Assembly (NCBI RefSeq): GCF_001949145.1 | Contig: NW_019091489.1 | Span: 735,348 to 799,347 of the forward strand | Length of the DNA: 64,000 bases | Source: Acanthaster planci | Lineage: Eukaryota; Echinodermata; Asteroidea; Valvatida; Acanthasteridae | Direction of reading: 5' to 3' | In this document: positions 51,201 through 60,563 of the stretch, piece after piece | Numbering within the stretch: the stretch's first letter is position 1 | How the letters are laid out: every line of letters begins with the position of its first letter | Made by a program: the position numbers and the translations under genes | The notes under the pieces: generated by a model | What the model saw: only the letters and a program-made list of their open reading frames with translations | What the model was told of the DNA's origin: nothing | Databases searched by the model: none

Positions 51201-52455
51201 TTGTAATAAAGTTTTATCTTCCTCTGATAAAGAGTGATTAAGGATGTTTGTTTATAGGAACACACTGCATTGATGGAGTGAATTGGCTCTTGCCAAGTTT
51301 CTATTTCAGCAATGTTGACTCGGTTCGGAAAGTCGACATATCCACTCTTTTTTTCCCACGGAAAAAAAATTCTTGTACATGTAGTAGTGAAGCAGCTTTT
51401 AAACCACTTGCTGCTGGGGAACCCCATTTGTACCACCATGGGTTTATGTGCAGCGCCGGGTGCCCGAAATGCGACGAAAGAGCTGGTCCGTGTAACAAAA
51501 GACCGAACTCAGAATAAAAGACCTGCTGCTGGGAATTGCCATCACTTTTTTAGCTTGCATTTTTCTAAGGTAATCCGTCACTGTTTTTAAACAGTATACC
51601 ACTGTTTTGGGCATAGCACAACCGCGGATTAGCACCACGGACAAAAGTGCTCCAGGGCCCCATTGATGAGCAACACAGCACCACTGCATGCTGCATGGCA
51701 TAACAAGTGGGTATTGAGAGAAACATACCTGATTTGACTGACTTCTTTAATGGGATATCATTCTTCTGTTGAGAAGATTTTCTTTTCCTACTCGAAGACT
51801 TCCGTCGAACACCAGCTTGTTCCTCCGAAGTGCATGCATTAGGTTGTTTGCCCTCTATGGTCTTTTCTTCTGCCCAACCGGTTTCCAAGGCAACATCATC
51901 CGATTTTTGAACAGGTGTTGGATCTCCTGATATATCCATGATTCTTGAAGTATCATCATGAGTCTTGTTGGACCTAATGTCAGCTTTCTGGTTCTCTTTG
52001 ACAGTCCTTGTTTTCTTAAGCACAGGTGTTTTGATCTTGTCATGGATAAATTGTTTCTCCATAGATGTAGTGCTTCCAGAAACAATATCATCAGTGTTTC
52101 CTAATGCCGCTTTTTTTGCACTCCTGGCCTTGAAGTTAAGACTAACCTCATCACGAGCATCGTGATCACTGTCAACTGCTTCCTGGCTAATGACTACATG
52201 TATACCAGATGACTTTTGCTTCTGAGTTTTCTTTTTGCTAGGCATGCTCATCTGTCTGACCAATGATTTAGAATCTGATGGAGCGCTTGGTACACCAGGA
52301 TTTCCATTCCTGTCTACTGAGTCCGCAACTTTTCTGTTCTCAGATGACTCAGGTGTTTCCTTTAAGGATATTTCATCGAATTTGTTGCCTGGAAGTTGTT
52401 TGGGCAATGTGTCCTGCTTTTTTCCTCTTGACTTTCTGTTTCCTGACCTGGTCAT
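45297..52455 (-). CDS. two-RRM RNA-binding protein, five coding exons
   Basis: Minus-strand coding exons, 5' to 3': 52455-51729, 51034-50839, 48929-48790, 47033-46898, 45423-45297. Donors and acceptors are GT-AG and all phases agree (1326 bp, 441 residues, stop TAG at 45297-45299). Residues 1-242 (exon 1) are hydrophilic, rich in Lys, Ser and Asp, with basic clusters such as KKKTQKQK and RKSSSRKRKSS, probably disordered with nuclear localisation signals. RRM1 spans about 243-350, with RNP2-like FYCGNL and RNP1-like KAVFATVIV. RRM2 spans about 357-436, with RNP2 VHIGNL and RNP1 RYGFVWF. The protein ends ten residues later in a basic tail (KKRFKNF). Probable nuclear RNA binding; the exact family is not recognised. 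A splice acceptor (TTTTAATTTTAAG) 31 bp upstream of the chosen ATG implies an upstream exon, so the true N-terminus could be longer. Confidence 0.88.
45818..46060 (+). repeat. dispersed repeat, copy A (intron 4 of the RRM gene)
   Basis: Shares an ordered series of words with the inverse complement of 51450-51690: GTGCTGTGTGGCTCAT, AGCTTTTGTCC, GGTATACTGTTT, CCCAGCAGCT and GTCTTTTGTTA. The copies are diverged and inverted relative to each other, 5.4 kb apart, both in introns of the same gene. Confidence 0.65.
47359..47940 (-). other. two unexplained minus-strand ORFs in intron 3 of the RRM gene
   Basis: Minus-strand ORFs of 107 codons (47359-47682) and 68 codons (47733-47939), less than 60 bp apart, both in the same direction as the host gene. 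The first reads LSMDEYEGIRLLTINL and SSSVPGNQLTSKC near its start. An overlapping plus-strand ORF is also open. No domain is recognised. They could be a decayed retrocopy, an alternative exon or chance. They do not fit the phases of the RRM exons. Confidence 0.25.
47986..48125 (+). repeat. degenerate tandem repeat of AAGTGGTGCACAAGTGT
   Basis: The phrase AAGTGGTGCACAAGTGT, with changes, occurs about five times at irregular spacing of 25-45 bp: near 47987, 48013, 48043 and 48081, with a remnant near 48105. Intron of the RRM gene. Confidence 0.6.
49190..49500. mobile_element. foldback element in intron 2 of the RRM gene
   Basis: Outer arms AATTATTTATCATCAGTTCTAA (left) and TTAGAACTGATAATTA (right) are inverted. 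TGGTAAAAGTGCACAG then AAAATTCAGGAGCC on the left is matched by the inverse GGCTCCCGAATT then CTGTGCACTTTTACCA on the right. The centre holds GTTCGTTATAGGGATGTTC and inverse-like ACGCCACTAAAACGAAC, resembling pogo-type ends. No ORF. Confidence 0.7.
51450..51690 (-). repeat. dispersed repeat, copy B (intron 1 of the RRM gene)
   Basis: Inverse counterpart of 45818-46060. It lies immediately downstream of the exon 1 donor (51728), so the first-exon reading frame can run into it when the intron is retained; that explains the longer open frame down to 51565. Confidence 0.65.
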
Positions 52456-52589
52456 TTTGCCAACTGTCCTGCCCCCAGCAAGCACTCTTAAAATTAAAGT
52501 AAAACAGACAAAAATTAAATAACAGACAGGTACTCAGCAGCAATATTTGAACACTGACTGTATTAGTAATCACACGAGTGTGAGTGAAA

Positions 52590-53677
52590 CAAAAATATTG
52601 TAGTGCATCTGTGTCCCGTATACCACAAGGAATAATGTAGTGTGTCTGTGTCCTGTATACCACAAGGAATAATGTAGTGCGCCTGTGTCCTGTATACCAC
52701 AAGGAATAATGTAGTGCGTCTGTGTCCCGTATACCACAAGGAATAATGTAGTGTGTCTGTGTCCTGTATACCACAAGGAATAATGTAGAGCGTCTGTGTC
52801 CTGTATACCACAAGGAATAATGTAAAGTGTCTGTGTCCCCTATACCACAAGGAATAATGTAGAGCGTCTGTGTCCTGTATACCACAAGGAATAATGTAGA
52901 GCGTCTGTGTCCCGTATACCACAAGGAATAATGTAGTGCGTCTGTGTCCTGTATACCACAAGGAATAATGTAGAGCGTCTGTGTCCTGTATACCACAAGG
53001 AATAATGTATTGTGTCTGTGTCCTGTATACCACAAGGAATAATGTAGGGTGTCTGTGTCCCGTATACCACGAGGAATAATGTAGAGCATCTGTGTCCCGT
53101 ATACCACGAGGAATAATGTAGTGCGTCTGTGTCCCGTATACCACAAGGAATAATGTAGTGCGTCTGTGTCCCGTATACCACAAGGAATAATGTAGTGCAT
53201 CTGTGTCCTGTATACCACAAGGAATAATGTAGTGTGTCTGTGTCCTGTATACCACAAGGAATAATGTAGTGCATCTGTGTCCCGTATGCCACAAGGAATA
53301 ATGTAGGGTGTCTGTGTCCCCTATACCACAAGGAATAATGTAAAGTGTCTGTGTCCCGTATACCCCAAGGAATAATGTAGTGTGTCTGTGTCCCGTATAC
53401 CACAAGGAATAATGTAGTGTGTCTGTGTCCCCTATACCACAAGGAATAATGTAAAGTGTCTGTGTCCCGTATACCACAAGGAATAATGTAGTGCGTCTGT
53501 GTCCCGTATACCACAAGGAATAATGTAGTGCGTCTGTGTCCCGTATACCACAAGGAATAATGTAGAGCGTCTGTGTCCTGTATACCACAAGGAATAATGT
53601 AAAGTGTCTGNNNNNNNNNNNNNNNNNNNNNNNNNNNNNNNNNNNNNNNNNNNNTGTGTCCCGTATACCACAAGGAT
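52590..53677. repeat. 37-bp minisatellite, about 29 units
   Basis: The unit reads, on the plus strand, ACCACAAGGAATAATGTA followed by GTGTGTCTGTGTCCCGTAT. Variants are mostly at the first bases after ATGTA (GTG, GAG, AAG) and at CCC/CCT. Units stay in register for over 1 kb, with a 44-N gap at 53611-53654. Because 37 is not a multiple of 3, three units give a 37-residue period on the minus strand. The unit has no stop in any minus-strand frame, so all three frames stay open for 280-380 codons. It lies 100 bp upstream of the acceptor of the RRM gene's first known coding exon, so it is probably inside its 5' intron. Confidence 0.95.
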
Positions 53678-55148
53678 CATTGGACAACAGCAACTGTAGG
53701 AAGCATTTCAAACCCATTCACCATCATAGCAAGGCTTCTGATATCGACAAATAGGAGGTCAATACCATGTTGAGTGAACGGCAACAGTGTAAAACCCCAA
53801 GTCAAACGCTGCCTAAGTGACTGCTATGCTGCATCTCAATATCTGCCATGAAAACATGTCATCCGGTAATGCAAACTGAAAATTGAGCTTGTGATTCAGT
53901 GTTTTTCTTTTGTCATTATCCAGATCCCTTTTAGATTATAATAATTTTTCAAATAGCGTTTTACACAGCAAGTCTCGAAATGCTTCACAAGTATGAAAAA
54001 TAATTCACAATTAGTGAATTAGTGTATAGGTACAATATGTATAAAATTGTTAACATCAAAATCAAGTTAGACGAAAATGTACGAAACGAGTCAATAAGAT
54101 GCAACATTTTAACATTCTTTTCTGTGCACTTCACCACTCAAGCCGAACTTATATCTTATACATAGTTTTAGCAGAGAAACTATATCCTTCCATGAAAGAA
54201 TTTCCTGCCATGCAACTTAATTTCTTTGGTCTTTAAACATCCACATTTCAATCTCAAAATAATTTAACCCTTACCATCCTAAGTCCTTCAAAATCCTCTG
54301 GATGGTTTTGAGGATTTTGGAGAATTGAGGCTGCATGGCAAAATTGCATTGCTAATTGCAAAGGATGCACTGTCTCAAGGTTGTGGGTTAGACCCTGTGT
54401 TGTTTATGTTCAGCCAACAAATATACATGTATGTGAAAACCTCCTCACTGCTCTAAACATAACGAGAGGAATTGCCAGAGGAGTTGAAGGAGTGAGGCAG
54501 TGGGCATCCCTTCACAAAACATATTTCAAAAATATCGGAGGATTTGAGGATTGAGACCGTACCCAGTTTTTGTCATGAGAGCAGTTGGAGGATTTTGAAG
54601 GACTGAGGGTGTATCCTCTGAAAAGGGCCTAGGTGGTCAGGGTGGAATACATCAAATGATACATCAAAATCCTGGATCAACAATTGACATTTCATTTTAT
54701 TTCTGTAAAACAGGTGAAGTATTCTCGAGTGGTATAAACACTTTAAGAGATCAAAAGCCAATGTCCTTTATCTATTATGCGATGAATGTATAGTAATGTA
54801 CTATTAGTGTGCAAAACTAAGTCTATGCGTCATAATCTCGTGTGCATTTGTAAATGAGCAGAAGTTCTTTGTGACCCCGACGAATGCACTAGCATTCTGA
54901 ACTAGCAGTATTAGAACAGTGTCTGAATGCTCAGTTTGTTTTGAGGACAGATCCACCACATTGAGCAAGCATGTTTTACCTGTACAGATTTTGCTGAACA
55001 TAGGCTACAATGTACTTTGTATGCACATGGATCTCAACAAGCTTAAGTGAGGCCCAGTAGAAGACACTAATTTCCACTTACCGATAGTTGTACTGAGTTA
55101 ATAACTCACTCATAAGCTTAGGGAAGTGATTTTTTCTTAGTTTACTTT
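53678..55148. other. intergenic or 5' region of the RRM gene
   Basis: No coding exon was identified. Words such as GGATTTTGAGGA and GAGGATTTTGGAG recur at 54290-54330 and 54585-54605, some inverted, suggesting a small repeat. The missing 5' exon of the RRM gene may lie here or further upstream. Confidence 0.3.
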
Positions 55149-56045
55149 TTAAAGGGCCCGTGAAATGTGTTTTTATTAGTTTGAATGGAAGATAATATGT
55201 TTAAAAAGATTTCCTGTCAGTAAAAGTTATAGCCTTAATGATTACGTATGAAACAAAAAATTATTAAGAGTTTTTTGTAAAATGGCTCCGGCCCAAGAAA
55301 AGCACCTTATAAGCATAGAAAATTTGCATAATTGTTAGATACGTTTGAAACCCACATCGGCCAGTGGCGCCAGCACAAGCACTGTGTGTATGTGTACCAG
55401 AGCGGTTAGTCCGAAAACACAATTTCGACATCACCAAAAGTTTGCTACAATACTAGTCGAATTTGTGGAGAATGCCAACCAGGTGCCAACTAGGTGCATT
55501 GCTGCAGGTTGTGGCAACACAAGTAAAGATGGCACAAGTATCCACGATTTTCCAAAAGATGGGAAATATTGAAAAATTTGGTCAGTGAAAAGTGAGGCTC
55601 AAATGGCAAAGTGGACTGGGCCATCGCCAAGCTCCAAGCTATGCAGCAACCACTTCAAACCTGAATGTTTTGACGTTTTGTACTCACGTACATACATACA
55701 TGTACGTAGGCGCAGGTCTGTACGTACGTACACGCATGACACGTGTACAGATATTTTGCATAAATATATATACCGTGCCGTGAAGTTGCATGTGATACTC
55801 TGGGTTGACACAGACGAAATGGTGCCAGACTATTTGAGGGTTCTGAAACCTACATGACAAACAGCCCTGCCATTTGTCAAAATTTAAAAATTTGAGAAAG
55901 CCAATTTGAAAAACAGCAATAAGCCATAATTAAAGAAAATTTACTCCATTTGTTCATCATTACTTATAATATGACTGACATAGTAAAGCACAATTGAAAG
56001 TAGAAAACAGCAGTTAGTTCAGGGAGGTCTGCATGGGCCCTTTAA
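55149..56045 (+). mobile_element. TTAA-flanked element containing a THAP zinc-finger fragment
   Basis: TTAA at 55149-55152 and 56042-56045 brackets ends AGGGCCCGTG and CATGGGCCCT, which are short inverted repeats. About 890 bp. The interior holds one broken THAP coding block. TTAA duplication suggests a piggyBac-like insertion mechanism, but the ends do not start with CCC. The match is only about 7-10 bp, so this boundary call is moderate. Confidence 0.45.
55495..55670 (+). pseudogene. broken THAP-domain zinc finger
   Basis: The plus-strand frame reads CIAAGC (C-x4-C), a middle with IHDFPKD, then after an in-frame TGA at 55570-55572 continues IWSVKSEAQ, W, and LCSNHFKPECF (C-x2-H). This is the C2CH pattern of the THAP DNA-binding domain, including the conserved tryptophan and the phenylalanine after the histidine. 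The internal TGA makes the copy non-functional unless it is read through or spliced out. THAP domains occur in host transcription factors and in P-type transposases; the fragment is too short to decide which. Confidence 0.7.
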
Positions 56046-56591
56046 GTACTGTAGTCATTTTTGAAAGACAATACACGTACAAGTTTAAGGTGCAGATCAT
56101 TTGCTGAAGAGAGGCAAGATCTTAAGTAAAAGGTCTGCCCTTCCGATTGCAAAATGGTGGAGCCAATTTGTGATTAGTGTGGTTCCCTGAGCACAGATTT
56201 TCCAGACTTCTCTATACATAATCTTAGTGGGAGTAATCAGAATTATGGGGACTGGTATCCAAAGCGACATAAACACATGTTACACAAATACGCTGCGTCT
56301 GTTGTCGTGTGACATACGTCCACAGAGAATGCAGATGTGTTTGGATCGTCGAGGGTTGGGAGGTAGGGATGGTAGAAACAACCCCATTTTGGGGCCAATA
56401 CCATAGGGTCTTTGGGGGAGGATTAGCTCTACCGAGTGGAGTGTTCCATATCAAGACATATAAACTGCTGCCCAAGTTTTGGACGAGCCCATCAGTACAT
56501 GTAGTATCTTATCGCTCAGTCCATGTATTACATGTCTCGACATGGAACAGCCGTCGAGAAGATTAGGGATCAAGTGACGTAATGTTCAACG

Positions 56592-56669
56592 TAGCCCCAC
56601 TAGTGTGGCACGGATCACTCCCGATTTATCCTTAAATCGGGAGTGATCCGTGCCACACCAGTGGGGCTA
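56592..56669. mobile_element. 78-bp near-perfect palindrome with 9-bp target duplication
   Basis: Two 37-bp arms (56592-56628 and 56633-56669) differ at one base, with a 4-bp loop TCCT. The arms begin TAGCCCCAC and end GTGGGGCTA. TGTTCAACG occurs directly on both sides (56583-56591 and 56670-56678), a clean 9-bp duplication. This looks like an insertion that is almost all terminal inverted repeat. Nine-base duplications are typical of Mutator-like elements (established), but no transposase is present to confirm. Confidence 0.8.
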
Positions 56670-56934
56670 TGTTCAACGACCTTATTTTAAAGATGGCGAC
56701 TGTGAGAGCGAGCCCATGGATAAATGAATGGATAAAGGCAAAAAGACTAGAAAATACCTGAATAACGAGAGTGAAATCATTCAATAAATGGTTTTCAGAA
56801 AGCGGAAAGGTAAAGGATCATGTTCGTGAGCAAAGGAAATTGCGCCCACGATGATATGATAAGTGGGTGCTCCGAAATGTTCAATACGCCGACACGAAAT
56901 TGCGTATACGGATATGGATGTATGGCTAAGGGCG

Positions 56935-56973
56935 GATCGGGAGTGAGAGTCCGTGCCACACTATTGTGGGGCT
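56935..56973. repeat. third copy of the palindrome arm
   Basis: ATCGGGAGTGAGAGTCCGTG then CCACACTATTGTGGGGCTA matches one arm of the palindrome at 56592-56669 with small insertions. It faces the left arm, so 56592-56973 may be a longer element whose end has been copied, but no direct repeat of TGTTCAACG is found on its right. Confidence 0.6.
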
Positions 56974-57245
56974 AGTACTAGGTAGTAGTAGTACGCATGC
57001 AGCATTTTGCATGGCCTCCCAAGCCAGAAGACTACCTGGCCACACATCTACAAAACTTTGCAAAAGTCTCAAGCAACATAGGGTCTAAATAAGTGGACAT
57101 GGAAACAAACCTACATGTGTATTTGTTGACCAGCCAAGCTCTATGGTCACAGTAACGGACAACACTTCATGGACGGAGAGCAGCGGCAACCTTCACCGAC
57201 CTTAATTCGGGCCAACAATGCAAAAATGTGCATGTTGGACTGGTC

Positions 57246-57345
57246 CCCATCTGCATCCCTGGCCCCGTCCCTACCAGGTATCGAAGGACGTCTGTAAGAC
57301 GTCTGGGGACTATGCACGGGACGGGAACCAGTCTACTGTGCACGT
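57246..57345 (+). repeat. dispersed repeat with AGACGTCT palindrome (copy 2)
   Basis: GGACGTCTGTAAGACGTCT then GGGGACTATGCACGGGACGG and AACCAGTC; same orientation as copy 1 at 8745-8900. Confidence 0.6.
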
Positions 57346-57633
57346 GTTCCACGTTCAAGCAGCAGCTTTGAACTTGCGCAACAGCTAGCTGAGAGCGAAA
57401 GTTCCATGATAGGCCTGTCTGACAGACCAGTGAATAAGCTGCCTCGGACAACAATACGATAACAAAAGCCAAAAATCCCACTTCAAAAAATCAGAAAAAT
57501 GCTCACAAGTTTCACAGGTGTTGAAGACACATCAATTTAAAGCTCACTTCCTCATCTTTCATTTTCCTTTCAATTTTAGTGGCTTAACCAATGACTTCAG
57601 AAGATATTGCTCTAGTAGGCTAGGCCAAGGCAT

Positions 57634-57933
57634 AGTAGGGAAGTGCCGATCCTGGCATAAATGAAACCTCCTATACCAACCCGACCCCTCACCAAAACCA
57701 ACAAATTTCAAAAATATTATGAAATTCCACAAGTATTATGAAATTCCACAACCTCCTTGCCCGACTTTGAATCTGACAAAAAAAATCCACAAATATGAAA
57801 TTCCACAGAGAGCGAAATAAATTTAGCGCTATCTACTCTTTGAGCAGAAGCGCCAATAAAAATGATATCAATTCTGATTATTACATAAGAGTATTTAATA
57901 CAAATAATAATGTCATAAAATCAAAACGAGTCA
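57634..57933 (+). repeat. ~300 bp direct repeat, copy 1, Polinton-associated
   Basis: Begins AGTAGGGAAGTGCCGATCCT, has internal tandem ATTATGAAATTCCACAA-like units, and ends near TCAAAACGAGTCA. Copy 2 is at 61687-62008 in the same orientation. Each copy is followed within about 120 bp by virus-like or unknown ORFs. They may be matching ends of two related elements, or one end plus a displaced copy; Polinton ends are normally inverted, so the direct orientation is odd. Confidence 0.8.
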
Positions 57934-58055
57934 AGTTATAACAGATTACATTATAAACACGGTCTCTTTGCTTATAATTCACGGAGAAAAATCATTATTA
58001 TTGAAGTACATTGACAATTACAATATTACTTTAACTACCACAACCGCGTCGTCCT

Positions 58056-58590
58056 TTGCTGTTATACCAGCGCATGGAATTAATACAAGCAGTGAGAAAT
58101 TCTTCAAAGCAATTTCAAAATTTACCTCGCAAATCTATTGGCGTGTCAAAGCAATTGGCAGATGACAATAATTTTCGACCGATAGCTACGGGTCGACGAG
58201 GCCAAATCTTAAAAAAAGATTTCATTGCCGCAATTATAGCTTTTACAAATCCCGAATTATTCCGCGAATTAGACGTAGGCGACGTTAAAAGATTTAAAGG
58301 CAACTACCGAAATTGGGAATTAACACCGCTCATTTTTAATGACGATGCAGTTCAATTTTTTATTACGCACAAGAAAGATATTGAAACTTGGCATTGAAAC
58401 AATTAAAGGCAATAGGTACTAACAGATTACAGAGGGCGATTAGAGTCCAATTAAAAAAGGAACGGCAAAATCTTCTGGCAGTAGATTTTGTTACGGCTGA
58501 ATTTACTTTTTGGTCAAACATCACAACGGTGTATATAGAACCAGATGTTAAAAATACGGTGGAAGAACAAAAACAAAAAAAGAAGATATA
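58056..58590 (+). pseudogene. unrecognised ORF pair after repeat copy 1
   Basis: Two overlapping plus-strand frames (58056-58397, 113 codons; 58388-58591, 67 codons) probably represent one frameshifted gene. The first contains IATGRRGQILKKDF and GNYRNWELTPLIF; the second has a basic N-terminal half with RLQRAIRVQLKKERQ. No domain is recognised. Position and direction (just before the polymerase fragments, same strand) suggest an element gene, possibly the N-terminal part of the polymerase, but I cannot show this. Confidence 0.35.
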
Positions 58591-58593
58591 GGC

Positions 58594-59485
58594 CTATCCC
58601 AAGAAGATTATACAAGAGCACAAGAAATTTTCCACAAGTTCAAGTGTAAAAACCTAGGCGATTTTCACGACCTATATGTCAAAACAGATGCTTTGCTACT
58701 CGCCCGCGTCTTTAAAATTACGGGTTAGATCCAACCATTTGTTGGTCAGATCCAACCATGTTTGGCAAATCAATGAAGGACACGCATAACCATATTGTAG
58801 GTCATCTGCTTCGGAGTGAAGATACAAAGAAATCTACAAAATTGTCTTCATTATCAAATTTTAAGAAGGTAACCGCGTTTCCTGATTGCAATCTTTCGTT
58901 TGTCGAAATGTTTAAAGACAAGACCATGTTGAACAAGCCTATCTACTGTGGCGTTTGTATTTTAGATTTATCCAAAATTCAAATGTATGAATTTCATTAC
59001 AAGAGGAAACATCATTTTGGAGATAAATTAAAGTCCATCTGTACAGATACCGATTCTTTATTGTTAGCAATTGAAACCGACGACGTATATGAATATTGAT
59101 TAATATTGATTTGTTTAACTACCCTCCGGATCATCCAATTTACGACCCAACAAATAAAAAAGTCATTGGCAAAATGAAGGATGAATTTGACGGAGAATTA
59201 GTGTCGATGCCATCTGCATTAGACCAAAAATGTATTCTATTTTAACAGAAGCCGTAAATGAAAGCGAAAGGCGTTACCAGAGATAAACGGAAAAAGGAAC
59301 TATCGCACGCAAATTATAAAGACTGTCTGTTAAACTAGCACCATGGATTTTTTAAACAACAGTTGTTTAGATCAAACAAACATAACTTATTTTCGGTAGG
59401 TCAAAACAAACTGAGCCTTTCTCCGTTAGACACCAAGCGTTACTTACTGCCCAATGGGATAGATACTTTAGCCTATGGTCATTAC
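58594..59485 (+). pseudogene. Polinton-type protein-primed family B DNA polymerase, fragmented
   Basis: Ordered plus-strand blocks: 58594-58725 with GDFHDLYVKTDALLLARVF; 58758-59096 with NKPIYCGVCILDLSK and CTDTDSLL; 59108-59245 with NYPPDHPIYDPTNKK and a stop; then, in the same frame, 59261-59337 and 59341-59485 ending LAYGHY. The TDTDS box is the YxDTDS-type metal-binding motif C of family B polymerases. The part that normally holds motif A (DxxSLYPS) and most of the exonuclease are missing. There are at least two frame changes and several stops. In intact elements this enzyme copies the element DNA; this copy is dead. Its end overlaps the end of the integrase relic on the other strand by 4 bp. 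Confidence 0.8.
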
Positions 59486-60051
59486 CGAATATCGGAAGAA
59501 GGCGGTAACTCGGTGTCCTCTGGCACCACTTGAAGCTCTTCTCGCACAAAAGACCGTTTTGGCCTATCGAATAAATAATATAAAGTAGGGTCTGTTGTCA
59601 CCTTTTGCCATTGACTCGTTTGTTGGCTCGTGTGCTTTTCCACTTGATAAACGTCTACGCTCCAGATGGGATTGGTCGCTCTTCTTGTAGTTCCGCTTTC
59701 TTGCTCACCGGAGTAATACAAATACCGAACGACGACATTGGGGGGTAATTCCGTTTTACTCGTTGAAGGTTCTGCTTCTTTATATTTAGAAGCTACGTCC
59801 ACTACGGTCAAAGCGTATTTATAAGTTTTTCTTTTAACTCGATCCCACGGTAGGCCTAAATATAACATATTCATCTGATGCGCGTCGTTGGGTTCGATCG
59901 ATTCTTTTCCGACAGTAGTTGGCCTGGGTGTATATCCAGGTGCGGGTAAATAAATTTGCCACACGGCCTGTTTTTTAACCACCTTCTCGCCGCGCTTTTG
60001 TCTGCGCCCGTCTTTTGATGCAACTGGTCTATGGCACTTTCGCCTCTTCAA
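59482..60051 (-). pseudogene. Polinton-type integrase, internally deleted
   Basis: The minus-strand ORF is open for 189 codons. After a basic N-terminal stretch (MKRRKCHRPVASKDGRRQKR) comes the start of the RVE fold with RKTYKYALTVVDVASKYKEAEP-like sequence, where the first catalytic aspartate lies in VVDVAS. The remaining catalytic acidic residues expected downstream are missing. The frame goes from TSKTELPPN directly to the C-terminal part with PIWSVDVYQVEKH and KRSFVREELQVVPEDTELPP. Length is roughly half of the usual integrase, so the copy cannot be active. It lies tail to tail with the polymerase relic. Confidence 0.8.
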
Positions 60052-60199
60052 TAGCCTTGCTCGCTATAAAACAATTTTGAAAATTCTTCCTCCATTTTAA
60101 ATAAAGTTAACCATACTGATACGCCAAAAAACCGACTCAAGCAGTTCCTCCGAGAAGAATCCAAACCAATTCTCTAACTTTCTGATCTTCCGAAGGTTC

Positions 60200-60541
60200 C
60201 TAAAAATCGGACAACTTGGGCTCTGACTGCTCTTGTAGCCAGGGCAATACGTTTTGTCCCCTTAGTTCTGAATAAGCGCGTAACGATTCGTCCACAATGA
60301 CGAATTCCTGTTGACTCACGCGTTCTTGTTTCATATGTTCGTTTAAAAAATCTAACTGATGGACTCGATTTTCTTCCCCGGGTTGGTTTTCTTGCGCCAA
60401 TGTTCCGAAGCTAAATCGTGTTTCTTTCTTTCCTCGTCGACTCGTTTTTGAGACAGGCTGCTAAATAAAAAATTGGACCCAATGCCAACGCATTGACTAT
60501 AGCTCCTCCTACCATCATTAATGCACTCACTCGCCTTCTTA
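60200..60541 (-). pseudogene. small membrane/coil protein typical of Polintons, frameshifted
   Basis: Minus-strand frames in order: 60541 to about 60450 with MMVGGAIVNALALG, a hydrophobic, probably membrane-inserted segment; then a shifted frame with SQKRVDEERKKHDLA around 60430; then 60400-60200 with VHQLDFLNEHMKQE and FVIVDESLRAYSEL. This order (hydrophobic start, ERKxHDLA coil, later xDFxN and VDExxxxY segments) is a recurring protein in Polinton-type elements as I remember them; its function is unknown. Two frame changes disable it. Confidence 0.55.
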
Positions 60542-60563
60542 TTTTATAAAGGTTTTAATTTAA

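Noticed and set aside
52590-53677. CRISPR array
   Set aside because: Units are contiguous 37-bp tandem repeats without unique spacers, in an animal genome.
52373-53717. Minus-strand ORFs of 277-384 codons over the minisatellite as real proteins
   Set aside because: The 37-bp unit happens to have no stop in any minus-strand frame, so open frames arise automatically; no start, splice or domain evidence supports translation.
56693-56761. Plus-strand mini-ORF starting MATVRASPWINEW in good start context
   Set aside because: Stops after 23 codons and is not followed by a GT donor; it sits between copies of a palindromic repeat.
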